Positions 6,846 to 13,691 of a DNA stretch of 14,773 nt are shown here, in pieces (position 1 is the first letter of the stretch; each line of letters begins with the position of its first letter). The notes beneath the pieces were generated by a model. That model was not told the DNA's origin and did no database searches. It worked only from the letters and a program-made list of their open reading frames with translations. The stretch is from assembly GCA_900771325.1 (NCBI GenBank), contig CAAGNN010000106.1:1-14773 (forward strand), in the 5' to 3' direction. This stretch comes from Kiritimatiellia bacterium (lineage in GTDB: Bacteria; Verrucomicrobiota; Kiritimatiellia; RFP12; DVOR01). Made by a program: the position numbers and the translations under genes.

Positions 6846-9088
6846 CCGAGGCCCTCTACGCTTCCGTCGCCCTCGAGCGCGTGCCCAACCTCCTCTTCAC
6901 CTACGCCATTCCCGAGGGGATGACGCTCTCCGTGGGGCTGAAGGTCATCGTCCCCTGGCAGCGCATCTGCCACGTGGGCTACGTGGTGGCCATCACCGAC
7001 ACCCCCGGCTTCACCCCCAAGGCTGCCCCCGCCCCCCAGCAGGGCGACCTCTTTGGCGAAGCGCCCGCCCCGCGCGGCATCCGCCCCATCCGCGAGGTGG
7101 CCGATCCCCTCCCCTACTTCTCCGAGGGTACCATCCGCCTGCTCAAGTGGATGGCCGACTACTACGACGTGGGCTTCACCCTCGCCCTGCGCAGCGCCCT
7201 CCCCGCCCCGGTCCGCGAACACGGCTCGCACGAGCGCGAACTGCTGATGGTCTCGCCCATCCTCCCCCCGCCCCCCCACCTCCCGCCCCTCTCCAAGCGC
7301 CAAAAGGCCCTCTACGAGGATATCGTCCGCGTCGACGGCGGGCGCCTGACCCAGCTCTGCACCGAGTTCCGCACCACCCCGGCCACCCTGCGCAAGATTG
7401 CCGAGCTCGGCTACCTACGCTGCGAGCGCCAGGTCATCGCGCGCAGCCCCCTCGCCGGCCGCCGCCTCCTCCCCTCCAAGCCGATGGCCCTCACCCCCGC
7501 GCAGAGCGCCGCCCTCCAGGCCATCCTCGCGGCCACCAAGCCCGTCCTCCTCTTCGGCGTCACCGGCTCGGGCAAGACCGAGGTCTACATGCAGGCCATC
7601 GCCGCCACCCTCGCCGAGGGCCGCTCGGCCATCGTCCTAGTGCCGGAGATCTCCCTCACCCCCCAGACGGTCAACCGCTTCGCCGCCCGCTTCGGCAAAG
7701 TCGTCGCCGTTCTCCACAGCGCCCTGAGCGATGGCGAGCGCCACGACGAGTGGCACCGCATCCGCCGCAGCGAGGCGCAGGTGGTCGTCGGCCCGCGCTC
7801 GGCCGTCTTCGCCCCCGTGCGCTCCCTCGGGCTGATGATTGTCGACGAAGAGCACGACAGCGGCTACAAGCAGGATGAGAGCCCGCGCTACAGCGCCCGC
7901 GATGTGGCCGTGATGCGCGCGGTCATCGAGGGCGCCCGCTGCGTCCTCGGCTCGGCCACCCCCTCCCTCGAGAGCTGGCACAACGCCACCGAGGCCGGCA
8001 AGTACACCCTCGTCCGCCTGCCCGAGCGCGTCGGCGGCAGCACCCTTCCCACCGTCTACACCCTCGACATGTGCCAAGCCGGCAAGCCCGGCCAAGGCAC
8101 CCCCATCTTCAGCGAGCCCCTCGTCGAGGCCATCCGCACCCGCCTCGCGCGCGGCGAGCAGACCATCCTCTTCCTCAACCGCCGCGGCTACGCCCCCACC
8201 TTCCAGTGCCAAGCCTGCGGCGAAATGCTCCGCTGCCCCCACTGCTCGGCCAAGCTCACCTACCACGCCAAGGACGACACCCTCCGCTGCCACCTCTGCG
8301 GCTACTGGTGCCGTCCCCCCACCGCCTGCCCCGCCTGCCACGCCCCCAACTTCAAGCAACTCGGCTTCGGCACCCAACGCGTCGAGGCCGCCCTCCACGC
8401 CATCCTCCCCGCCGCCCGCATCATCCGGATGGACGCCGACTCCACCTCCCGCCGCCACAGCCACGACGAACTCCTCTCCGCCTTCCGCGCCAAAGAGGCC
8501 GACATCCTCCTCGGCACCCAGATGATTGCCAAAGGCCTCGACTTCCCCAATGTCACCCTCGTCGGTATCCTCGCCGCCGACCGCTCGCTGGGCATCGCCT
8601 ACGACTTCCGCGCCGCCGAGCGCACCTTCCAGCTCATCGCCCAAGTCTCCGGACGCGCTGGCCGCGGCGACCTCCCCGGCGAAGTCTACGTCCAAACCTT
8701 CCTCCCCGACCACCCCGCCATCCGAACCGCCTGCGCCTGCGACTACGAAACCTTCGCCCGCGAAGAACTCCTCGACCGCCGCGCCCAAGCCCTCCCCCCA
8801 TACACCCGCCTCGCCTGCCTCACCTTCACCGGCCCCGACGAAGCCGCCGTCGCCGCCCGCGCCCAAGCCGCCGAACGCCGCCTCAAGGCCTACCCCAACC
8901 TCGACGTCTCCCCCGCCTCCCCCGCCCCCCTCGAACGCAAAGAGGATCGCTGGCGCTGGCAACTCCTCCTCCGCGCCCCCTCCTCACGCCTCATCGCCAA
9001 AGCCTGCGCCCACGCCTTCCCCAAAGACGCCCGCCTCGACCCCACCTGCCGCCTCCTCGTCGACATCGACGCCGTCTTCCTCGCCTAG
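6842..9088 (+). CDS. priA: Primosomal protein N', replication restart helicase PriA
   Basis: A 748-residue 3'-to-5' superfamily 2 helicase that recognises stalled replication forks and reloads the replisome. The N-terminal DNA-binding part covers ~1-190. Walker A is GVTGSGKT at 239-246 (K245). The DEEH box is at 335-338. A two-zinc insertion has paired cysteines at 456/459, 465/468, 483/486 and 496/499, spaced as in E. coli PriA, plus an extra C490. The C-terminal helicase motifs include GTQMIAKGLDFPNVTLVGILAAD and QLIAQVSGRAGRG. Length is normal for the family and all key residues are present. It ends the plus-strand gene run; the start overlaps the previous stop (ATGA) without a strong ribosome binding site. 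Toward its 3' end the codons become almost entirely C-ending. Confidence 0.97.
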   Translation: MTEALYASVALERVPNLLFTYAIPEGMTLSVGLKVIVPWQRICHVGYVVAITDTPGFTPKAAPAPQQGDLFGEAPAPRGIRPIREVADPLPYFSEGTIRLLKWMADYYDVGFTLALRSALPAPVREHGSHERELLMVSPILPPPPHLPPLSKRQKALYEDIVRVDGGRLTQLCTEFRTTPATLRKIAELGYLRCERQVIARSPLAGRRLLPSKPMALTPAQSAALQAILAATKPVLLFGVTGSGKTEVYMQAIAATLAEGRSAIVLVPEISLTPQTVNRFAARFGKVVAVLHSALSDGERHDEWHRIRRSEAQVVVGPRSAVFAPVRSLGLMIVDEEHDSGYKQDESPRYSARDVAVMRAVIEGARCVLGSATPSLESWHNATEAGKYTLVRLPERVGGSTLPTVYTLDMCQAGKPGQGTPIFSEPLVEAIRTRLARGEQTILFLNRRGYAPTFQCQACGEMLRCPHCSAKLTYHAKDDTLRCHLCGYWCRPPTACPACHAPNFKQLGFGTQRVEAALHAILPAARIIRMDADSTSRRHSHDELLSAFRAKEADILLGTQMIAKGLDFPNVTLVGILAADRSLGIAYDFRAAERTFQLIAQVSGRAGRGDLPGEVYVQTFLPDHPAIRTACACDYETFAREELLDRRAQALPPYTRLACLTFTGPDEAAVAARAQAAERRLKAYPNLDVSPASPAPLERKEDRWRWQLLLRAPSSRLIAKACAHAFPKDARLDPTCRLLVDIDAVFLA

Positions 9089-9101
9089 CGCGCCTAGCCG
9101 C

Positions 9102-9167
9102 GAGCGGGCTAACGCCCGCGTGAGGAGGCGGCTGCGCCACCGTGAAGGGCGGGCTGCGCCCGCGTGA
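9102..9167. repeat. Three tandem 22-bp GC-rich hairpin units between convergent genes
   Basis: Three units each end in CGTGA, with GTGA at 9120, 9142 and 9164, an exact 22-bp period. Unit 1 has stem GCGGGC/GCCCGC (9104-9109, 9114-9119) with loop TAAC. Unit 3 has the same stem with loop TGC (9149-9154, 9158-9163). Unit 2 is degenerate with stem GGCG/CGCC (9127-9130, 9135-9138). They lie between the 3' ends of priA and the antiporter gene, where a bidirectional terminator is expected, but there is no T-tract. They may act as factor-dependent terminators or mRNA 3'-end stabilisers. Confidence 0.7.
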
Positions 9168-9176
9168 GGTGGGCCC

Positions 9177-9214
9177 TGTGGTTGCTAACCCTGCGTGCCT
9201 TTGTGGTTGCTGAC
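9177..9214. repeat. Short direct repeat TGTGGTTGCT(A/G)AC
   Basis: Two copies of a 13-base sequence, at 9177-9189 and 9202-9214, 25 bases apart and differing at one position. The second copy ends on the first base of the antiporter stop codon (CTA on the plus strand, 9214-9216). It probably arose by local duplication; no function is evident. Confidence 0.6.
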
Positions 9215-11271
9215 TAGCGCTGGGCGAGGAGGGCGGTGGCGCGGGCGATTTCGGGATCGGAGCCGACGAGGACGAGGCTGTCGCCGACGGCGAGGCGGGT
9301 GTCGCGACCGGGGGAGACGTTAAGCTTGCCGCCGCGGGCGGTGACGGAAATGACGGCCGCGCCGGTGGTGCCGCGCAGGTTGAGTTCGCCGAGGGTCTTG
9401 CCGACGGCGGCGCTGTCGCGCGGAAGGAGGAAGGTCTCGGTGTGGACGGCGAGGATAGCGCCGAGGGTAACGGGGTCCTCGGGCGGCAGGGCATTGAGGT
9501 CGAAGGCCTGGGAGAGGAGGTGGTGCGAGGCGTTGTATTCGGCGCGCAGACGCTTGGAGTGGCGGGTGCCGAAGGCGAGTGCGAAGAGCACGAGCGGCGC
9601 GAGGAGCAGCAGGTTGGCCACAAAGCCCGAACAGAGGATGACCGCGTAGACGAGCAACCCGGCCCAGCCGATGGCGCGCAGGATGGTGCGAATGAAGCGG
9701 CGCACGCGCGTCAGGCCGTGCACCTCGCCGGCAAAGGCGTCCTCGGCCACGTGGCGGGCAATCTCGCCCCAGGTGTGCCAGGCGGCCCAGAAGATCGGCG
9801 TGGTGAGCAGGAGCGCACCCAGACAGCAGAGGAGGCGCCCGGCCGGGAACCAGGGCCAGGGGACGGCCCCGTCGAGGCGCGCGAGGAAGGCGGCCACCGG
9901 CGCGAGGCGCGAGAGGGCGTAGACGCCAGCGAAGAGGATGGCGCAGCAGGCGAGGTCGATGCCCAGGAAGATGGCGTGGCCGCGCAGGTGGGCCGCGAGG
10001 GTGGAGCCGCTTTCGGTGCGGCGGGCGGTGAGGGCGGTGAGCCAGCGGCGATACCAGTGGAAGGTCTCGTGGGCGCGCGGACCAAAGCAGCGGGCGAGGA
10101 GGGCGTAGAGGCGGTCCGAGCCGCGCAGGAGGTAGGGGTTGGTGGCGGTACAGAGGAGGGCCACGCCGATGGCAATCTGGTAGAGCGGGCGCTGCGAGAG
10201 GCCCTGAGCCATCGCGAGGGCGGCGATGATGAAGGAGAACTCGGCCACCTGCCCCATGCCCAGGCCGACCTTGAAGGCGTCGCGCGGGCGCTCGCCCACC
10301 AGCACGCAGGCGACGGTGTTGTTGACGGCCTTGAGGAGGATCATCACCCCGGTGATGAGGAGGATGACCCCGGCGTTCGCCCAGAGCGCCCGAGGGTCGA
10401 GCTGCAGCCCCACCGAGACGAAGAAGACGGCCGCAAAGAGGTTCGTGACCGGGTGGACAATGCGCTCGATGCGCCGGCGCGAGCGCGCCTCGGCCACCAC
10501 CGCCCCCGCCAGGAAGGCCCCCACCACCAGCGAGAGCCCCAACGCATTCTGCGCCAGGCACGAGATGGCAAAGCAGACCCCCAGCGCCGCCAGCAGCACG
10601 AGTTCGTCGTCGAAGCGCTCGGCCACCCAGTTCATCAGCCGCGGCACCAGCAGCAGACCGAAGACGATCGCCCCCACCAGGAAGAGCAGGAGGATGCCCA
10701 CCTGCCGCGCCACCGTCAGCGCCGTGGTCCAGGCCGACCCCTCCGCGCCGCCGCCCACGCCCCCCAAGACGGCGATGAGTAGGATGGCCAAGATGTCCTC
10801 GATGAGCGCGATAGCGAAGGTGCTATCCGAGAAGCGCCGCCCTAGCCAGCCGAGGCTCTCGAGGGTCTTGGCGGCAATCGAGGTGGAGCTGTCGCACAAG
10901 ATGAGCCCCAGCAGAAAGCCCTCCAGGTTCCCCCACCCCAACGCCTTGCCCAGGCAGAAGCCGCCCAGCACCATAAAGCACACATCCCAAATCGCCGGGA
11001 AGACGACCCCCGCGCCCATCTGCCGCACCTTGCGGAAGGAGAAGCCCAGGCCAATGGAGAACATCAGGAACATTACACCCAGGTCCGAGAGCATGCGGAT
11101 GTTCTGCTCGTTCTGGATGAGGGCCGGCCCGGCGTGGGGGCCAGCCACCACCCCGGCCAGAATGTACCCCACCGTCAGCGGCAGCCGGAAGCGCGAGAAG
11201 ATCAGCCCCACCGCCGCCGCCACCGCAATCACAATACTCAAATCCGCAAAGAAGAGCGTTGCGCTATCCAT
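9214..11271 (-). CDS. CPA2-family cation/proton antiporter with C-terminal TrkA-C domain
   Basis: A 685-residue Kef/NapA-type inner-membrane antiporter exchanging K+ or Na+ for protons. The exchanger domain spans ~1-390 with about 12 hydrophobic segments. It contains an ALIEDILAILL motif with acidic E158/D159 in the ion-binding region, and GQVAEFSFIIA at 340-350, typical of the family. A second hydrophobic region (~430-575, about four segments with polar stretches between) follows. A TrkA-C (RCK_C) regulatory domain (~600-685; TFLLPRDSAAVGKTLGELNLRGTTGA, LAVGDSLVLVG) closes the protein. The NAD-binding RCK_N/TrkA-N domain of KefB/KefC is absent. The ATG has an excellent AGGAGG four bases upstream. 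It reads toward priA and appears to be transcribed alone. Codons are mostly G-ending at the 5' end and C-ending at the 3' end. Confidence 0.9.
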   Translation of the reverse strand: MDSATLFFADLSIVIAVAAAVGLIFSRFRLPLTVGYILAGVVAGPHAGPALIQNEQNIRMLSDLGVMFLMFSIGLGFSFRKVRQMGAGVVFPAIWDVCFMVLGGFCLGKALGWGNLEGFLLGLILCDSSTSIAAKTLESLGWLGRRFSDSTFAIALIEDILAILLIAVLGGVGGGAEGSAWTTALTVARQVGILLLFLVGAIVFGLLLVPRLMNWVAERFDDELVLLAALGVCFAISCLAQNALGLSLVVGAFLAGAVVAEARSRRRIERIVHPVTNLFAAVFFVSVGLQLDPRALWANAGVILLITGVMILLKAVNNTVACVLVGERPRDAFKVGLGMGQVAEFSFIIAALAMAQGLSQRPLYQIAIGVALLCTATNPYLLRGSDRLYALLARCFGPRAHETFHWYRRWLTALTARRTESGSTLAAHLRGHAIFLGIDLACCAILFAGVYALSRLAPVAAFLARLDGAVPWPWFPAGRLLCCLGALLLTTPIFWAAWHTWGEIARHVAEDAFAGEVHGLTRVRRFIRTILRAIGWAGLLVYAVILCSGFVANLLLLAPLVLFALAFGTRHSKRLRAEYNASHHLLSQAFDLNALPPEDPVTLGAILAVHTETFLLPRDSAAVGKTLGELNLRGTTGAAVISVTARGGKLNVSPGRDTRLAVGDSLVLVGSDPEIARATALLAQR

Positions 11272-11275
11272 AGTT

Positions 11276-11281
11276 CCTCCT
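11276..11281 (-). promoter_or_regulatory. Strong ribosome binding site of the antiporter gene
   Basis: AGGAGG on the minus strand, four bases before the ATG at 11271. It is the best Shine-Dalgarno match in the window and fixes the start. The genes in the packed plus-strand run mostly lack one this good. Confidence 0.85.
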
Positions 11282-11300
11282 CTAAGCTCGCTACGCTCGC

Positions 11301-11440
11301 AGCGGACAGCGGACAGCGGACAGCGGACAGCGCTGGCGCTCGATGTGCCTAACCCGTCTGAGCCGTGGGAACATCTCTGTTCGCTCCTCTGCCTGCCCGT
11401 CGCGCAAGCGGCTGGGCGCTGTCGGCTGTCCGCTGTCGGC
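11301..11440. repeat. Heptanucleotide repeats forming a 25-bp inverted repeat upstream of the antiporter gene
   Basis: AGCGGAC is repeated four times without interruption (11301-11328), with a partial fifth. In the opposite orientation, GCTGTCG/GCTGTCC is repeated three times (11418-11438). The arms at 11309-11333 and 11416-11440 are reverse complements at 23 of 25 positions, separated by 82 bases. The centre holds a small stem GAACA/TGTTC (11369-11373, 11378-11382). The unit lies between the end of the Nif3-like gene and the antiporter start. It could form a long hairpin or cruciform, acting as a terminator for the upstream transcript or a leader structure. No coding frame here is credible. 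Confidence 0.75.
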
Positions 11441-11500
11441 TTGCTTCATTTGCTTCCCTCGCCTCCATTCCTTGCCTCGGGCGCAACGCCGGCATCCGCC

Positions 11501-12259
11501 TCACCACGGCAAATCGAAGTCCAGGAACTCGACCGAGAGGCCGGTGCGGTCGGCCAACCACGCGCCCAGGGCGCGTACGCCGAAGCGCTCGGTGGCGTAG
11601 TGTCCGGCAAAGAGCGCATTCGCGCCCCACTGCTTGGCCAGGTTGTAGGCCACCAGGTTCGCTTCACCGCAGAGGTAGACATCCAGCCCCTCGCGCGCGG
11701 CCTCCTCCACCCCCTCGGGCGCGCCCCCCGAGCAAATCCCCACGGTGCGGATCTCCTCGGGGCCGTAATCAAAGCGCACCACCTGCCGCGGCTTGACCGC
11801 CCCCCGCACGGCCGCCTCGAAGGCCTGACGCGACATCGCCCGGGGCAAGCGCCCGGCAAAGCCAATCTTCTGCCCGTGATAGGCCATAAAAGGCCGCAGC
11901 TCCGTCAACCCCAAGGCCCGCGCCAACTGCGCATTGTTCCCGAGGCGCGGGTGCGCGTCCAGCGGCAAGTGGGCGGCATAGAGCGCGAGATTGTGCGAAA
12001 GCAGGTAGGCCAACGCCTTGCGGTTGAGCCCGGTCACGCGCGCCAAACTCCCATTCCACGAGAGCCCGTGGTGCACCAAGAGCATCTGCGCGCCGGCGGC
12101 CACCGCGGCCTCAAAGGTCTCCAGCGAGGCATCGACCGCCGTCGCCACCTTCGTCACGGGCCCCTCGCCGGCCACCTGCAGACCGTTGTCCGACGCATCC
12201 CGCCAGGCCCCCAGCTGCAGCTCGCTATCGAGCAACGCCGCAATCGCCTCGGAATCCAT
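11501..12259 (-). CDS. Nif3-like dinuclear metal-centre protein (DUF34, GTP cyclohydrolase I type 2/YbgI family)
   Basis: A 252-residue protein of the widespread Nif3/YbgI family, whose members form a toroidal hexamer with two metals per subunit; their biochemical role is unsettled. Expected metal ligands are all present: H63 and H64 in LLVHHGLSW, H97 and D101 in AAHLPLDAHP, H220 and E224 in AGHYATERFG. A further conserved patch is GICSGGAPEGVEEA (~174-187). The length is that of the simple family form without an inserted PII-like domain. The ATG at 12259 is preferred because AGGAG lies five bases upstream; an in-frame start at 12310 would lie inside the preceding gene. The gene starts eight bases after the oxidoreductase stop, and its ribosome binding site overlaps that stop, so the two form an operon. 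Confidence 0.9.
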   Translation of the reverse strand: MDSEAIAALLDSELQLGAWRDASDNGLQVAGEGPVTKVATAVDASLETFEAAVAAGAQMLLVHHGLSWNGSLARVTGLNRKALAYLLSHNLALYAAHLPLDAHPRLGNNAQLARALGLTELRPFMAYHGQKIGFAGRLPRAMSRQAFEAAVRGAVKPRQVVRFDYGPEEIRTVGICSGGAPEGVEEAAREGLDVYLCGEANLVAYNLAKQWGANALFAGHYATERFGVRALGAWLADRTGLSVEFLDFDLPW

Positions 12260-12267
12260 CGCCGCTC

Positions 12268-13461
12268 CTAGCTCAGCAATTCCACCTTCGGCACCCGGAA
12301 GGGCACCCACTTGACCACCGCATCATCCGAGAGCGGCGTCAGGCTCCGCGCGGCCAGGTCGTTGAAGGTGGCCACCCGCAGCGCGGCATCCACATCCACG
12401 CACCGGCTCTGCGGCGCCTTCCCGGCGCGCTCGGCCACAATCCGCTCGGCAAAGTCCCGATAGGCCGCCGCCAACGCAGCGATATAGGCCGCGTCCTCGC
12501 CGTAGGGTTCGCCAAAGCGCGTGGGGCTCTGCGTCGGCACGGGCGCACCCTTGACCGTGTGCTCGATGGTCTCGCCCGCGGCCGAGATGAAGCGCCAGCG
12601 GTTCCCCGAGCCCTGCTGCCAATAGACGCTCCCCTTGTCGCCATAGATCGCCAGCTCCAGACCGTTCGCTTCGCCCAGCGCAATCTGGCTCACCGCCACC
12701 ATCCCCATCGCGCCATTCTCAAAGCGCAGCAGCACCGTGGCATCGTCATCGAGCAAGCGCCCGGCCACGGCCGGATGGCCCGCCGCGCACAACGCCGCCA
12801 GCTCCACCCCGCTCGCCCACTCCGCCACCAACGCGCACGAGCCGGCCAAATCGTAAATTGCCCCCGCCGCCCCGCAGCGCCGCGGGTCCACCCGCCACAG
12901 CGCCGAACGGTTCCCCGCCGTCTCCAGCCGCACCCCCATCCAACCGTGGTAGAAGCGCGTATCGACGCGCCGCACATTGCCAATCTCCCCGGCCGCCACG
13001 CACGCGCGCAGCTCCTGCAACGCCGGATAGAAGGGGAAGACGTAGGCCGTCGCGTAAATCTCAGGGCTCATCAGCGTCCGCCGCTTGAGATTTTGCGCCT
13101 CGTCCATATTGCAACTCATCGGCTTCTCGGAAAAGACCGGGAAGCCCGCGTCGAAGGCCGCCATCGTCACCGGATAGTGCATATTGTTCGGCGCGACCAC
13201 CGTGATGAAGTCCAGCCGCTCGGGCCCCTCCACCTTCGCTTCCCGCCGGAACATATCCCGATAGACCCCATAGACCCGGTGCGGATCCACGCCCAACCGC
13301 TTCCCCGTCTCGAACGACCGCTGCCGCGTCGACCCAAACGCTCCGCCCACCAACTCCACACACCCGCTCGCTTCAATAGCCGCCCGGTGAATGTGCCCCA
13401 TAAAGGACTCATTCCCGCCGCCGACCATTGCGACCTTCAGTTTTGCCTCTTGCTTCGCCAT
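12268..13461 (-). CDS. Gfo/Idh/MocA-family NAD(P)-dependent oxidoreductase with altered active-site motif
   Basis: A 397-residue dehydrogenase-like protein. The N-terminal Rossmann domain starts VAMVGGGNESFMGHIHR (10-26). The substrate-side lysine motif is EKP at 112-114. The C-terminal alpha/beta domain contains WRVDPRRCGAAG (189-200). In related sugar dehydrogenases (inositol, levoglucosan and similar) this last motif runs into GDIGTH, where the histidine is catalytic. Here it reads YDLAGSC (203-209), placing serine 208 at the histidine position. Either the substrate differs or catalysis is impaired. GAGG lies seven bases before the ATG. The gene has its own AT-rich upstream region and leads the operon with the Nif3-like gene. 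Substrate unknown; probably a sugar or cyclitol. Confidence 0.88.
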   Translation of the reverse strand: MAKQEAKLKVAMVGGGNESFMGHIHRAAIEASGCVELVGGAFGSTRQRSFETGKRLGVDPHRVYGVYRDMFRREAKVEGPERLDFITVVAPNNMHYPVTMAAFDAGFPVFSEKPMSCNMDEAQNLKRRTLMSPEIYATAYVFPFYPALQELRACVAAGEIGNVRRVDTRFYHGWMGVRLETAGNRSALWRVDPRRCGAAGAIYDLAGSCALVAEWASGVELAALCAAGHPAVAGRLLDDDATVLLRFENGAMGMVAVSQIALGEANGLELAIYGDKGSVYWQQGSGNRWRFISAAGETIEHTVKGAPVPTQSPTRFGEPYGEDAAYIAALAAAYRDFAERIVAERAGKAPQSRCVDVDAALRVATFNDLAARSLTPLSDDAVVKWVPFRVPKVELLS

Positions 13462-13504
13462 AACTCAACCTCAAGGCACACGCCAAGTGAACCAACATTT
13501 CTCA

Positions 13505-13517
13505 ATACATAATGTAT
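13505..13517 (-). promoter_or_regulatory. Candidate operator ATACAT-A-ATGTAT ahead of the oxidoreductase gene
   Basis: A perfect 6-bp inverted repeat around one central base, 43 bases upstream of the oxidoreductase ATG, in the most AT-rich patch of the window. Position and symmetry suit a dimeric repressor or activator controlling the oxidoreductase-Nif3 operon. No convincing -35/-10 pair could be assigned around it, and no regulator gene is present in the window. Confidence 0.4.
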
Positions 13518-13534
13518 GTTAGCGCATTCCGCGC

Positions 13535-13562
13535 AAAAAGGCAACTGGGGCGCGCAAGCGCC
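13535..13562 (-). terminator. Weak intrinsic terminator candidate downstream of queE
   Basis: On the minus strand a 5-bp stem (GGCGC/GCGCC, 13549-13562) with a 4-base loop is followed, after nine bases, by TTTTT (13539-13535). It could end the DUF2339-queE transcript before the oxidoreductase promoter region. The distance from stem to T-run is too long for a good intrinsic terminator, so confidence is low. Confidence 0.25.
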
Positions 13563-13590
13563 GTGAACGGTGAATAGTGAATGGTGAACG
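13563..13590. repeat. Heptanucleotide repeat GTGAA(C/T)(G/A), four copies
   Basis: Units at 13563, 13570, 13577 and 13584 read GTGAACG, GTGAATA, GTGAATG and GTGAACG; a degenerate fifth, GTGGCCG, follows. The period is exactly 7 bp, as in the unrelated heptamers at 11301-11328. Intergenic heptamer arrays recall the short tandemly repeated sequences known from cyanobacteria. Function unknown. Confidence 0.7.
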
Positions 13591-13691
13591 GTGGCCGCGT
13601 GCCGCGACGGAGAAAGTGGCAGTCCAGTGGCCGGGCCTTCCACCTCCGGCGACCGCCTGCTCGTCTACCGCCCAACGCCTATCGAAAAATC

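Noticed and set aside
9102..9167. Classical intrinsic terminator
   Set aside because: The stems are GC-rich, but no T-run follows on either strand; kept only as a hairpin repeat with possible terminator function.
11301..11440. Insertion sequence or transposon remnant
   Set aside because: The inverted arms are simple heptamer repeats; there is no transposase fragment and no target-site duplication that I can see.
10226..12271. 681-residue plus-strand open frame opposite the antiporter and Nif3-like genes
   Set aside because: It is antisense to two well-supported genes and crosses the heptamer repeats; its composition is that of a shadow frame in GC-rich DNA.
12559..13512. 317-residue plus-strand open frame opposite the oxidoreductase
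   Set aside because: Arg/His/Pro-rich shadow of the minus-strand gene with no recognisable motif.
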